A stretch of DNA of 64,000 bases from Imbricaverruca yamaguchii (taxonomy: Eukaryota; Arthropoda; Thecostraca; Neoverrucidae): contig JAOTOL010001500.1 of assembly GCA_034440575.1 (NCBI GenBank), positions 296,001 through 360,000 on the forward strand. The letters run 5' to 3'. Each line of letters starts with the position of its first letter. Within the stretch, counting starts at the first letter, position 1. Below, in pieces: positions 37,563 through 50,590 of this stretch. Made by a program: the position numbers and the translations under genes. The notes beneath the pieces were generated by a model. The model searched no databases. It worked only from the letters and a program-made list of their open reading frames with translations, and was not told the origin of the DNA.

Positions 37563-37779
37563 GATTTTGTGTATTCGTTTGGTTTTTATATGATTATGTA
37601 TGTATTTTTACTTCATCATTTTTTAGTTGTGTCCCAACTTTTATGATTTGTTCTGTTTTATCTTTGTTTGTTTTGAACTTTTAATTTTTTGCTCTTGTTT
37701 CGGTTCCTTTTCCTTTCTCCCTTTTCTCTCTTCTTTTGCTCCATGTTTTGTATTACACTGCATAGGTAGAATAGATAGA

Positions 37780-37893
37780 GAAAAGAGAGAGAAAAAAAGA
37801 GAGGGAGAGAAGAGAGAGAGAGGAGGAGGAGGAGGAGGAGGAGGAGGAGGAGGAGGAGGAGGAGGAGGAGGAGGAGGAGGAGGAGGAGGAGGA
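37780..37893. repeat. GA-rich tract ending in (GGA)n
   Basis: AGAGAGAA-type sequence followed by about 24 uninterrupted GGA triplets (37821-37893). From 37894 to 39490 the sequence is G/T-rich with overlapping frames on both strands, none with a domain I recognise. A link to the A/C-rich LINE at 1-4.5 kb is possible on composition only. Confidence 0.95.
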
Positions 37894-39493
37894 TATTCCT
37901 CATTGTCGGTGGGTGTTGCATGTTCCCACGAGTGGATAGTTTGCTGTAGACAAAGTTAGTGTTTGCTTTGTAAGTTGGGCGTTCTGTGGGTGAACTAGGT
38001 GTGGAGGAGTTGCTGTCTGAGGTGTAGTCGTCATCTGAGCGGTGTGAGTGTGTGATGGGTCCGTAGTCAGCCTGTTGCTATTTGCGTGGTGGGTATTGTT
38101 GCTGGAGGGGGGGTATCCTGTGAGGTGTGCATGATGGTTTTCATGTCGCAAACTGTGGTTGTGGGGGGTGGGGGCTCGTGTTGGGTCTTTGGGTGTGTGG
38201 TACCGTGACGGGCCCGGTGTTAGCCTTTGTGGATTGTGTCTGAGGTGGATGGTGTGGGGGTCGTTGAAGTGTTCTGGTGAGAATTGTGATATCTGGTGCT
38301 GAAGGATGTTTTGTGTTTAGAGTTGTCACCATCCTGTTACGAACGTGGACGTTGCGTCTGCTTGCGTTCTGTCGGTGCACTGTGCGCTTTGTGGTGGAGC
38401 CATACACTCCACATGTGTTTGAAGTGTTGGTGTACGCGGCTCCTTGCAGCATGTGGGCCAGGCCGGGTGCTGATCGTTGACCCACGATCTTGTCCGGGGC
38501 AGGTCCCAGCCCTCGGGGTTAACGGGACACAAAATTCCTCTCTCCACTCCCCACCGAGAGCATGCCCCGCCTGAGGATACGTGGCCTTTGCCCCGCCCGA
38601 CGTAGCACCATACGTCGCTAGTGCATGTATCCACGCGATGTGCACCGGCGTAAGTGTCGCATGTTGGTGCCGTGTTGTGGTACCCCCACCCCCACCCCAT
38701 CTCCCTTCGAGTGGCCGTAACGCCGACAAATTTGGCAGCGTCGCAAGAAAGGTGCTCGTTGAATTGGCTGACAGTTCGAGTTGGCTACAGCTGAGCACAG
38801 GTGCCGGATTTGGATTGGCGACGGTTCTCTCCGTCAGTGACATGCTCGCCGCGTGGTCATATATCTCTATTTCATAAGAAGGAAGGTAAAGCTGGAATTC
38901 CTCGTGGCAATAGTTACACCTACCATTGCCGTTGCTGTGCACATGCATACTGCCCACAAATAATGTGAACTTCAATTAAGCCACACATTTTCAAGTGGAT
39001 GGAAGTAAGCATCGAACTTAAATGATATATGAAACTGGATTGGAAATACCAACAAGCCAACGATAACTAGAACTTGCATCGGACGAAAGCATGCTCTTCT
39101 ATGTACATTGTTCAGACTGCTTGCGGATATGCTGAGGTTTTCCTTTTCCATTGTTGGCCCTCCTCATCGCGGTAATGTCAGCTGCTGTGGTTTTTGTAGC
39201 TTTTCTATCCCTTGTGCTTGTTTGCATGCTTTTTGAGTTTGAGTTATACTTTGCTCTGTTCGGCTGTTTAAAAATATAGTGTTTTTTTTCTGGAGTAGCA
39301 CTGCATGTCTTCTGAAAGCCCTATTTCGTTGATTTTGTCCTGTTGTACCTTTCTCATGTTTTGTTCTTTTATCTTTAGAGATTTGTGGGCCAAGATGCAG
39401 GCCAGTTGAAGAGAGGAAAGCGACTAGAAGCTCGCATACAGCGCGGGTGGCTGTCGCAAGTATGTTGGCGAGTGTGAATGGAATGCCACGTTC

Positions 39494-40082
<589 letters not shown>

Positions 40083-40339
40083 TGGCAGTGGTCGCTTACA
40101 TGAGCTGTATGTGGATCGTGGTTTTGTGATGACGTAGCTGTGGGTGAGTTTTGCGTAACATATGCGCATCTCTGCGAGCGCCACTTGACGTTGCCTGGTG
40201 CGTTCATTTATGGTATTCCATACTGTGAAGGCGAAATATACATTGCACATATACTGCGCTGAGTGTGATGTTGAGTCTACGCGTTTACGCTTTATCTCAT
40301 GTATGCGATATCCTCTAGTTGTGTTTCTACGATAGGCGC

Positions 40340-40425
40340 GGTAGCCGCCCTTGCAGCTCAGTTGGCTAGGGCGCTGGCCTGCACTGGTCTCCTCTGCCCT
40401 GGGAAGACATGGGTCGAGTCGCTTC
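40340..40425 (+). mobile_element. tRNA-like SINE head, diverged
   Basis: GCAGCTCAGTTGGCTAGGGCG is the classic A-box/D-arm pattern, and GGGTCGAGTCGC about 55 bp later resembles a B box with changes. The T arm no longer pairs, so it is a tRNA pseudogene or SINE remnant. No flanking duplication was found. A 66-codon frame starting at 40409 overlaps it and is not supported. Confidence 0.45.
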
Positions 40426-41004
40426 AGCCTACAACCTGAGGAGGGTCTTCCGGTCTGAGCCATATAAAGTGGCGGAGAGGGCTCGCAGGATATTGATCGA
40501 CTTGTGCAATTTAAGTGGAAGCCTGAAATGTGAGGTATATGAAAGGTTTATGGTTTCACTTCATTCTTCACTTGCATCAGATGTGCTACATCGAGAGCCG
40601 AATCGTTGAACCTATTTCTTTTCCAGCACTTATATTTTTGCGATTAAAGCGTCTCGTACCACTTAATTGCCGTTGGTTGCTTTGTCCTCTTGTGTCGGGA
40701 AGGACGGATGAACTCGGTTTATAATTATTGGGTGCATTGGACTGTAAACAATTTCAATCAAACGCAGTTTTGCCTTCAATTCAACCTTAGATTTGGGCTC
40801 ACTGGAACTTGTTCGATACTGGAGCATCATTTGCATATTTCCGCCGGTGTTCACGGGTCCAATAATTTGCGATTTCCCGCTTGGTAAATGAGCTTGGGTG
40901 TGTTGAAAGTTACACATAGCACAAGTCATCAATGAAGTTCAATGGAACTGCTAAAAAAAACTGATACAAGCGTGAAAAGATGATCCTAGCACATAATAAA
41001 GATC

Positions 41005-41015
41005 GCATTCATTAA
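41005..41015. repeat. LINE target-site duplication, left
   Basis: GCATTCATTAA, identical to 47245-47255. Confidence 0.85.
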
Positions 41016-41684
41016 CCCCCCCCCCCCCCCCGATGAGGCACCACCTTTACGCGGTGGGGGGGAATTGAGTGCCCCAATGACCCGGCGACCATCATACCGG
41101 CGAGGGGTGAGACCAGGAGTGCCTCACTCGTCCTTCCGTCCATACGCTCCCATTCCAATCCCAATATCATTCCAACGTCCATGTCATTCACCTGGCCCTG
41201 CAACACCAACTATCCCTACTATGAGCAGGCAGGGCAACTTCCCCGGTCCTGACCACCAGCTCAGTTTTATCGGGGTAGCCGCGCCCCCTCGGCCCGTCCC
41301 CCGGGGTTGACGGAGTCCTGGAGGTTGAGGTCCCCCGTCGCACGATGCTAGTTGTGACGGGGGACCAACACACCTCTTTGGTCCTGATATCCCGGAGGGG
41401 CGGGCGGGCCTGTGGGGCCTCACGCGGATCAAGTGGCAGGTCGCCTCGGGCTGGGTGTCTGGGTTTCCCAGTACCTGCCGGCCCGGCCGACCGGGTTCAA
41501 GGGGTGGGCGGCGCTGGATCCTGGTCGGGGTGGTGAGTCTCTCTCTCCCGGCCGGGTGAAGGCACCGCCTGCCCCGTATAGTTCCTCGGGCGCTTGGCGA
41601 CCTCCCGTTCGCGGGACCCAGGCGTCCCCCCAGTAGGGCCCCTAAGGGGTGGGGCGCCCGAGGAGTGGAACACAATCTCACCAC

Positions 41685-43247
41685 ATGGCATCCAGACCAA
41701 CTAAAATCACACCTGGTCCCTCTCGTGAGGGCCAGACCAACCATGATTTTCGCCGAGATCGGGATGACACCCCTACGGAACATAGTTCTGTGCCTCGTGT
41801 GCTTGTATTCAGAGGAATGAACAAGTGTCTTGCTTCTCTGTCTCCGTTTCAGAGAAGGGACGGGTGTGACCGATTTGGAAGCATTCTCAGATGTGACAAA
41901 CTGAAAGACGGAGCACTGGAGGTGGAATTCGCGGAAAGAGAACAGGCATCTAGGGCGCTTAAGTCATCTCAGTTTGTATACGGTGTGCGGAGGGACGTAC
42001 CTCCCGAGATCAGAGTTGGCTACCTACGAGTAAAAGTAAGACAGTTCTTCCCAAATCCAATGCGCTGCTTCAAGTGTCAAGAATTCGGACACACTACCCA
42101 GTATTGCCGAAACCGCCCAGCTTGCAGCAAGTGTGCCTCCCATGAGCATCCTTTTGAGAATTGCGATTCGGAAAGCCCATTTTGTGCCAACTGCGGTGAT
42201 GGACAGGTACCCCACACGTCGTTTGATCGTGCGTGCCCAAATTACATTAGAGAAAAATAAATTATTTCACTTAAACACATCAACAAATTAACATTTAGAG
42301 AAGCTAGAGAGCTATATGAAAGGTCGCATCCCAGACAATCTTACGCCTCAAAGGCCAAGAACACCACGTTGCTTCCACAAAACATACAGCCCATTAGGGC
42401 TGCTGAGCTGATCACCCAGCTCACAGCCCTTCTCCGAGCATTTGGAGTGCCTCTGGCGACACCAGAGAGGCAGGCGCAGCCCCTCCCACTAAACACCAAA
42501 ACCACCGAGGTCCCACTCCCATGTGACACCGATGATCAATCCCAGGCGTCATCTCGATCGGCCTCTGTTGGCGGGGATTGGACCCTGGTCACCCGGTCGA
42601 AGAGGCCTGCTCGTTCCCCCCTACCCAAGCCCAGCCCCTCCCCTTCTACCACACCATCTACCTTGAAATCCCCACCTCTTACATCCCGTCCCCCTTCCAG
42701 CCACCCCTCCCTTCCCTCGCGCCCCACCACCACCCCTAAATCAATCCTCTCCACCTCCTCCCTCCCTGAATCCTCCCCCCTTCCCGAGAGCCGGGCCTCG
42801 CCATCGCCCTTGCCCTCGACATCTACATCCGCGCCTGCATCGCCATCCAAAAGCGCACACCGGCAAATCCTAATTCCAGACGTAAGCTTGCAATTTCAGG
42901 AAGCTGAAAGGCGTGCTCGCGAAGCCAAACGAGCTCGGCTCGCTCAAATGGAAAAGGCCCGGGTCAAGGCCCGCCAAGGCACAGACCTCGCGCCTCCCCC
43001 AAACTCAGCCACCCCGTCGCCGCGACGGCGAGTGGAGGGACCGGGGGGAACGTCTGAAATGGGTCTTCCGCCCCCGCCGCAGCCGAGTGTCCCCCAGAAA
43101 CGGGGGCTTCCTCCATCCGAATCCCCGCCGTGGGGTAGCTCACAGAGGTCCCGCCCAAGGACAAATTCACTCGGGCCTGATCGGAGCTGCCTCCCTGAGT
43201 CCTCGAAAGACACTCCTTCAAGACACGGCACCGGGACTCAATTTTAA
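41685..43247 (+). pseudogene. LINE ORF1 (gag-like, three CCHC knuckles), one nonsense codon
   Basis: Nucleic-acid-binding ORF1 protein of the LINE, which coats the element RNA. The start MASRPTKIT at 41685 is preferred over the in-frame ATG at 41649 by its position after the GC-rich leader. An N-terminal half includes PRVLVFRGM and EVEFAEREQASRAL in an RRM-like arrangement, followed by three zinc knuckles at about 42064-42220 (CFKCQEFGHTTQYC, CSKCASHEHPFENC, then CANCGD with a later Cys). An in-frame TAA at 42258-42260 interrupts YIREK-IISLKHINKL; the same frame then continues to 43247 through a Pro/Ser-rich region (about 42600-42850) and a charged AERRAREAKRARLAQMEK helix. Without the stop the protein would be about 520 residues. 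Confidence 0.88.
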
Positions 43248-43420
43248 AACCGCATCCGACTTTTTCTACCAACAATGACGTACACATGTGACCATATGGT
43301 TTATGTTCTTCCTCTTTTTCTCTTTTTATTAACTCACGAAGCCGTCGCTGGGTTTGTGATATCCACTATCCATTGAATATAACAATATATTTTGACCCCG
43401 ATCATGTTTTACTGTATTAA

Positions 43421-46400
43421 TTTACTGACATCGTAGTTTTACAGTGGAACTGTAGGGGAATCAAATCCAGCTTCAATAACCTTCAGCATCTCTTAAGTTC
43501 CCACACGCCGTTAGTTGTATGCATTCAGGAAACGAAACTGGCTCCAGGTGCTCCGTTTCAACTTAAAAATTACACTGTTTTACGAAAAGATGTGCCGTCT
43601 AGCACTGTGTCACATGGCGGTGTGCTCATAGCTGTGCACAACTCTGTTTCATTCACACATGTTCCTCTTTCCTCAAATATTCAGTGCATTGCTGCTCGTG
43701 TAGTAATAAACCACCGTACCGTTTCCATATGCAGCATATACCCACCACCGGGCAGACTGTTTCCACTTTCAGATCTTTCTCAAACTGTAGCTCAACTGAC
43801 ACCTCCGGTGATGGTGTGTGGCGATTTGAATGCACACCACTCTCTTTGGGGCTCAGCCACGATTATCAGCCGTGGACGTGTAATGGAACGTTATATCAGC
43901 GATTTCCCTCTATGCATTCTTAACACGGGAACACCAACACATATTACATTACCGACCGGACAGACGTCCGTGCTGGACCTTACTCTCTGTAGTCCAGAAA
44001 TTGCACCTGTCTTGGAATGGTCTGTGGATAGTGATCCGTATAACAGCGACCATTTTCCTGTTTACTCTCATTTTGTTAATCGAGTTACGGCTGCCCGACG
44101 ACCTTCAAAGTGGTTATTTTACCGAGCTGACTGGGAAGCTTTCCAAACTGACCTTGAAAGCACCCTCCGCGGCAACTCCGATGAATTAGCCATATCCGTG
44201 GAAATATTCACTTCGGCAACTGTTCAGAGTGCCCAGCGGCACATCCCCCGGTCATCTGGAACGTCAATTCGAGTACCAGTCCCATGGTGGTCTGATAAGT
44301 GTTTGGAGGTTATCCGTGCTAGGAAGAAGGCATTCCGTATAATTAATAACAATAGCTAAACTTACAATTTAATAGCTTTTCGCAAAGCACGAGCGCTCGC
44401 CCGACGTATTATTGCCGAGGCGAAGCGAGACTCGTGGAAATCCTATGTAGGCACTTTAAATCGTACCACGTCACTATCGACTGTATGGTCCCGCATAAAG
44501 CGTTTTTCTGGAAAACATACCCCAGTTCCTCTCCCGGTCTTGCACATGGCAGGACAGGACATCATCGACCCGGAAGAAGTGGCTGACAAGATAGGATGTG
44601 CTTTGTCCGCACGCTCGGAAAACACATATAACGAATAATTTTTTTAGACACAGGGATCGATGCGAGGCACGTCCTCTTGATTTTTCCACCACCGACGTCC
44701 TCCAGTACAACATACCATTCTCCATTTCCGAATTAACCGCAGCAATCAGCACACTCAAGAGCGTGGCAGAGGGTCCCGACACTATGCATAATGATATTAT
44801 AAAACGTTTACCAGCTGCTGCTTTAGACACACTTTTGGAAGCCCTAATTGTAATGTGGACATCAGGCACCTTTCCACCTTCATGGCGGGAGGAAACTATA
44901 GTCCCCATACGTAAACCAAATAAATATGGCACGGATCCATTACATTACCGTCCCATCTCACAAACATTCTCCCTGTGTAAACTGTTCGAAAAAAAATCGT
45001 GAATGTCCGATTGATGTGGTTTTTAGAACATAACAATCTCCTTACTGTGATACAGAGTGGGTTCAGAAAACACCGTAGCACACTTGACCACATTTTAACA
45101 TCGACTCAGTTGTGCGCACTGGTTTCACGAAACGCCACCACACAGCAGTGATATATTTTTACATTGACGGCGCATATGACACGGCATGGCGTCACGGTAT
45201 CCTGATGAAGCTGCACAATATGGGAATCAGAGGTCCATGGGTGTGTTCTTGTCAAATTTTCTGTCTTCCAGAACGTTTCGCGTTAGAATAGGAAACTCGA
45301 TATCTGGCACTTTTTCACAAGTGAACGGAGTCCCGCAGGGGAGCGTACTGAGCGTTGCATTGTTTGTTATTTCAATTAATGACGTGGGTACATCGCTGCC
45401 GACTACCGTAGGGAGAGCACTTTTCGTGGATGATTTCGCCATGTGGTCCTCTTCGCGCTCTGTGCACACGGTTGAGAGACAACTCTAGATGGCTGTTCGG
45501 AAGGTGCAGGATTGGTGCAACAAAACCGGTTTCGTGATGTCCACATTGAAAACCACCGCTATCCTCTTCTGTCGCAAACGCTCTTGTACTGACCCCGTGA
45601 TCATGCTCAATGGACGCCATATACCATTCAAGCCTGCTGCCAAGTTTCTGGGTGTGTGGATGAATCGTCGACTGACATACTCCACTCACATCAACGATCT
45701 TGCACAGAAATGTGCAAAGCGACTACAGGTATTGCGTACAGTTTCTAGATGCTCGTATGGAGCAGATAGATATATCCTGCTTCTGATGTACCGATCGCTC
45801 GTGAGTTCTAAAATTGACTATGGATGTTTGATTTATGACGAAGCGTGTGCCACAACCAAGCGTCGCCTTGACGTGATCCACAATGCAGCTCTTCGCATCG
45901 CTACTGGAGCCTTTCGCACCTCACCGGCTGCTAGTGTAATGGCAGAAGTAGACGAGCTACCTCTTGCACTACGCCGTAAGTTATTTGGTGCGAGATATGC
46001 ATGCAATGTTGCTCAAAACCGGAACCATCCAGCCTACCGGTGGATATTCTCAGGGAAATCAAGTGCACGTCACATTACTCAGCGTGGATTACCGTTTTCA
46101 ACTCGTATGTCCTCGATTCTTCGAGAATGTAATATCCGGCCGCGTTCCATAGCACGTGTAATCACGCCTAGCACTCCCCCTTGGCATGTTGTCCCAGTGA
46201 AAACTGGCATGATTCTAACCTGTTCAAAGAAAGGGCAGGTAAACCCGGAGGAACTCCGCATGTTAGCATTAGAGAAAATACACGAATATCACGAATTTTC
46301 GCGCATTTACACAGACGGCTCAAAGTCGGTCTCTGGTGTCGGGTGTGCTTACGTAAGTCGACAAGGTGTTCGATATTTCTGTTTACCGACGCAAACCTCG

Positions 46401-47132
46401 ATTTTTACTGCCGAACTGTATGCCATTCTGCAAGCCCTCTATTTTATACAGAAAGATCGGTCAACAAAGCATGTGGTCTTCACAGACTCTCTGAGCAGTC
46501 TCCAGGCACTGAACATCTTTAACCAGGATAACCGACTTGTTCGGAGGATTGTGAAAGTAGTAAAATCCTTACATGACACCGGCAGAAATATCGTGTTCTG
46601 CTGGATTCCTAGCCATGTTGGACTCGCGGGAAACGAAGCTGCTGACATCACCGCCAAACACGCCATTAGCAATGGCCGTGTGGTCAATCTACGGCTCCCT
46701 CCAAGAGATATATACCCTACTATATTGTCAAGTATACGGTCAGAATGGCAACGAAACTGGAATTCCAAGTGTAGTAAGCTCAGTGTTTTAAAACCGACAC
46801 TAGGGAAGTGGCTATCCTCACATCGAACCAAACGCCAGGAAGAAGTAATACTCTGCCGATTGAGAATAGGCCATACCTTCGCAACACACAGTTATATGCT
46901 TACTGGTGATGACCGCCCCCTGTGCCCGCGCTTTTCTAATCCGCTTACCGTGCACCATGTTTTAGTTGGCTGTACACTGCTTGATCCTCTACGACGCCAG
47001 ATTTTAGGACGGTTGAACACAGACTCTTCTTTACGTATCCTAATAGGGAACGACTCTGAGGTCGTGGCGTCTGGGAATATTTTTACGTTCATTCGACAAG
47101 CTCGCCTTGACGTGATATACCCCCACCCGTGA
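43421..47132 (+). pseudogene. LINE ORF2 (endonuclease, RT, RNase H), multiply broken
   Basis: Domain order: AP-like endonuclease (QWNCRGI at 43442, IQETKL, VMVCGDLNAHHSLWG near 43810, NSDHFP near 44041), linker PWWSDKCLEVIRARK, RT fingers ([18 protein letters not shown] near 44940), IQSGFRKHRST, DGAYDTAW near 45170, VNGVPQGSVLS and catalytic FVDDF (45423-45437), thumb (FLGVWMNRRLTYSTHIN), RNase H (IYTDGS near 46305, ELYAILQAL, FTDSLSSLQAL, WIPSHVGLAGNEAADI) and a C-terminal LCRLRIGHTFATHSYM...HHVLVGC region. Lesions: in-frame stops at 44357-44359, about 44636 and 45486-45488, and frame changes near 45000, 45145 and 45220. The last 547 codons (45489-47132) remain open. No ATG precedes the endonuclease in frame after the stop at 43418. 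Confidence 0.9.
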
Positions 47133-47244
47133 AGATTGATAGCAAGATATGATAGCGGCACCGTATATTGATTAAAATTCAGTTATGGGCGCAAAATGAC
47201 CTTTGATGTCGACGGGCCCCTAAACTCCAATCCACCACCACATT

Positions 47245-47255
47245 GCATTCATTAA
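47245..47255. repeat. LINE target-site duplication, right
   Basis: Second copy of GCATTCATTAA. Confidence 0.85.
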
Positions 47256-48283
47256 ATCGTTAGAATCGGTACGATAGTTTCCATGTCTCCATCTGTACCG
47301 ACCGTGATGATCTTGCTGTCGAACGCCAGATAGTTGCCACTCACATGGCACCACCACCACTACCACGAACCCCAGCGGTTCACAGGCCACTGGGGCGCTC
47401 CAGTAGCCTGCGAACGTCAGCTTCGCCACGCACGTGGCTGAGGCCGAGAGGAAGCCAACTCGCGCTGACTTCGCGCACCGCCGGCCCCCTATGGCCACTG
47501 CCCATCTCACCTTCCTGCCGACCAATCTCCTGCGCGCCGAGTTTTTAGTGCAGCGCAAACGTGACTGAACGGGGTCCGAGGCGGGTCACGCTGGCCGGAC
47601 GTGCTGACGGCACTGGCGGGTCACGCTGGCCGGACGTGCTGACGGCACTGGCGGGTCACGCTGGCCGGGTTTTTCCTCCCTTCGTTTCTGGATGTCAGCG
47701 AAAGACGAAGCGACTTTGCTTACTTCCCGGGCCGCCGCTGGCAGGTGTGGTCCTTCCGTAAGCGAGAGCACCGCCACCTGTCGACACGAGAACACGTGAG
47801 CACACAGGACAGATGCAGGACGGAAAACAAGCACATGACAGGCGTAAAGGAAAGTCGGAGGCAGATTACGATGCAGATCACGATGCATATATTGATGTTG
47901 TTCAATTTCATACCGTATCATTCATTACATTCTTTGTGGAAATTCATGTGAGGACTATGCAAGTGCTCATGGTGACAAGGACCACACCAATAAAGAAATT
48001 GCACCTCTTAGAGAAAGCATATGTGTCTGATGGATTATCGTGAATCATATAAACGAGCCCCAGACTGCGTGCCGCAGCTGCTGCAAGTAAGCTGCGTGCC
48101 GCGCGTCAGAGAGCTGACTTGACTTCCAGCTTGGCCACGCTCGCCATACCCGTAACCACAGGCCTATTCCACACTTTTCATCACGATTATTCAATCGTCA
48201 TTACGTCATCGGAGCACTCAGGTTCATATCATCACCGTACCCCAGCAGGGCTTCTGTCCGCTCCCATCGGCGGTAGGTCGGCC
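47256..48283. other. No recognised gene; contains a 35-bp triplication
   Basis: GCGGGTCACGCTGGCCGG recurs at 47581, 47616 and 47651 (35-bp period, three units, the last partial, to about 47675). The surrounding CpG-rich sequence could be a promoter for the small frame at 48284, but this is speculative. Confidence 0.5.
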
Positions 48284-48472
48284 ATGAACCGACGGGGCGC
48301 TGGCTGTGTTATTGATGCATGGCCGCTGTCTGTGTTATTGATTGTCGGTTTGACATTCTGCTGGTGCGTTTCGTCAGCTGCCGACAGTCAGCCAGAGAGT
48401 CTGGAGACGCTGAGTACCACTGACAATGGATGTGCTCAAATACAGTTCAAAGTGCCATCTTCTCTTCCTTGA
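48284..48472 (+). CDS. Possible small secreted protein or signal-peptide exon
   Basis: A 62-codon frame beginning MNRRGAGCVIDAW, then a hydrophobic stretch PLSVLLIVGLTFCWC and VSSAADSQPESLETL, ending FKVPSSLP. The basic start, hydrophobic core of about 15 residues and small residues before Asp-Ser fit a signal peptide cleaved near SSAA|DSQ. The mature part would be under 35 residues, so it is either a small peptide or the first exon of a larger gene; no strong donor is visible. The frame also extends upstream to an ATG at 48119, but the internal start gives the better signal peptide. No family is recognised, and chance is possible. Confidence 0.3.
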   Translation: MNRRGAGCVIDAWPLSVLLIVGLTFCWCVSSAADSQPESLETLSTTDNGCAQIQFKVPSSLP

Positions 48473-48539
48473 CACCACATGCAGTCAGATCTCTTCGCCA
48501 CAGCAGCACTCCCACTAACTATGCCACACCTTGGTATTG

Positions 48540-48780
48540 CTTGTTGACATCACATCACCACCGCCTTACAGCACATCACATCACCATCATGTAGCTGCAT
48601 GTCATTCCCTCATGTCACATCATCACCACTCCACATCGCCACCACCTCGTTGCATCACATCATCGTCACCTGCTACCAACCCACACAATTACGCACGAAA
48701 CCCACATCTCACCATCATCATACCACACCACACCATCGCCACCACTCACATCACTGCCCACTTCATCACCGCCACCACAC
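48540..48780. repeat. CATCAC-rich low-complexity tract
   Basis: Imperfect CATCAC/CACCAT repeats giving His-rich frames. Not coding on present evidence. From 48790 to 49400 I see no gene. Confidence 0.8.
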
Positions 48781-49404
48781 TCGGGACGAGTAGGCCTCGT
48801 CAGCCGAATCATCGGTGAGTTGACGCGAATATCGTCGTCGCCTTCAGTTTTCAGGTGGGATCCTTTCCAGCTGGGGGCAACCCCCAGACACGCAGGTAAG
48901 CTTTTTATGCAGAGGAACGAAATGGTCCTTATCTCCGTCCATCCCCAAACACCCAATTAACGTAATAAACTCGCATTTCGGTAACATGATTTCTTCACCC
49001 CTATGTTCTTTCGGTTTTTACTTTCACGGTAACAATTTTCCTTTCAGCTGCTCTAAAGTTCAGCACTGCTCTTCCCATATTCCTGTAATTCTGTTTAATC
49101 TACACATAGCAGCCGACCTACTCAATTCATGCCGTAGAGACAAAATAACGGCTTTCTGCAGGCGTCATGTGTAGGTTATTGCACGGGTCCTGTGCATTTA
49201 GGTCTTTACGGGCTGGTGCTCCAGTCGTACCAATGGTCATTTATATTGCTGGATGTTGACATAAAGACAGCATTTTATGCAGCAGCTAACAGTGAAATGA
49301 AATGAAATGCAATGAAAATGATCGCTCCAGCACTAGCATGGAGGAAGTAAAAATCATGTTTGCCTATGTTGTAATGAAAAATGATATGCAAAAGCTGCAA
49401 GCCC

Positions 49405-49845
49405 TTTTAACCGGCGTCTTTCCGGTCAGATTGTCACACCCGGATTCTGGGGGTGGAGGGTGAGGGGCTTTTATACCTACTCTCATTTCCGAACTAAACG
49501 TTGCACGAAAATTCAAGCGGTGTCATCGGAAAGCACACGACGGGTATGACCGAGAACCCGAAACCCTTGAATGACCCGAACCTTTGAATTTGACTTTATG
49601 TAACGGATAGCGCGTCCCGAGAAACGTTGCCTTAAGTTAACCTGCCCTATAAAAGTGTTTTCTTTAGCCAAAATCTTCGCTGCTGGCTCGTTTTGTTGCA
49701 TCCCTAAAGATAAGCAAACACTGAAAGTTGTATTCAATTTTTTCCCGTTAAAGTGTGACGACTGGTTCAACGTTTTTGAAAGTGACCTCACATACCCTTC
49801 ACTAGTTCGTTGACCGTAGAAGACCTGATCTCGAAATTCTCACAG
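49405..49845 (+). repeat. Unclassified dispersed repeat, copy 1
   Basis: Collinear with 56390-57075. Shared blocks include TTTCCGGTCA, CACGAAAA, GGTGTCATC-GAAAGC, TAAAGATAAGCAAAC-CTGAA, TGACGACTGG-T-AAC and CTCGTTGACC-style words in the same order. This copy lacks about 230 internal bases present in the other. It ends at the start of the 67-bp array. Confidence 0.65.
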
Positions 49846-49870
49846 CACGGTGGCACGGTCGGGCACGCCG

Positions 49871-50590
49871 CGGACCATGGTGTCACATGGGCCGTGACGG
49901 AGACCCGCCCGTCGGACCGGTGGAGGACCCGTCGCCGCGGACCATGGTGTCACATTGGCTGTGACGGAGACCCGCCCGTCGGACCGGTGGAGGACCCGTC
50001 GCCGCGGACCATGGTGTCACATTGGCCGTGACGGAGACCCTCCCGTCGGACCGGTGGAGGACCCGTCGCCGCGGACCATGGTGTCACATTGGCTGTGACG
50101 GAGACCCTCCCGTCGGACCGGTGGAGGACCCGTCGCCGCGGACCACGGTGTCACATTGGCCGTGACGGAGACTCGCCTGGCGGACCGGTGGAGGACCCGT
50201 CGCCGCGGACCATGGTGTCACATTGGCTGTGACGGAGACCCTCCCGTCGGACCGGTGGAGGACCCGTCGCCGCGGACCATGGTGTCACATTGGCTGTGAC
50301 GGAGACCCTCCCGTCGGACCGGTGGAGGACCCGTCGCCGCGGACCACGGTGTCACATTGGCCGTGACGGAGACCCTCCCGTCGGACCGGTGGAGGACCCG
50401 TCGCCGCGGACCACGGTGTCACATTGGCCGTGACGGAGACTCGCCTGGCGGACCGGTGGAGGACCCGTCGCCGCGGACCATGGTGTCACATTGGCTGTGA
50501 CGGAGACCCTCCCGTCGGACCGGTGGAGGACCCGTCGCCGCGAACCATGGTGTCACATTGGCTGTGACGGAGACCCTCCCGTCGGGCGAA
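49871..50590. repeat. 67-bp minisatellite, about 11 units
   Basis: GGACCGGTGGAGGACCCGT, CGCCGCGGACCATGGTGTCA and CATTGGCTGTGACGGAGAC form a unit of exactly 67 bp. Unit variants (CATGG or CACGG; GGCTG or GGCCG; CCCTCCCGTCGG or CTCGCCTGGCGG) recur in a non-random order, so groups of units were probably duplicated together. GC-rich with many CpG. Confidence 0.95.

Larger units (their letters stand above)
41016..47244 (+). mobile_element. Full-length I-like LINE with 11-bp target-site duplication
   Basis: 6.2-kb non-LTR retrotransposon bounded by exact GCATTCATTAA repeats. It begins with a run of 16 C and a GC-rich 5' UTR (to 41684), then ORF1 (41685-43247), a gap of about 170 bp, ORF2 (43421-47132) and a 3' UTR of about 110 bp ending CCACCACCACATT with no poly(A). 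Domain content (CCHC gag, endonuclease, RT, RNase H) places it in the I superfamily. Both ORFs carry nonsense and frameshift changes, so this copy is dead, but the complete structure makes it a good reference for the family. Short frames in the 5' UTR on either strand are not genes. Confidence 0.9.

Noticed and set aside
38141..38975. Possible LINE ORF1 on the minus strand
   Set aside because: Composition resembles the A/C-rich LINE, but I found no zinc knuckle, RT or endonuclease motif.
41184..41783. 199-codon minus-strand frame
   Set aside because: Antisense to the 5' UTR and start of ORF1 of the 41-kb LINE; GC-rich shadow.
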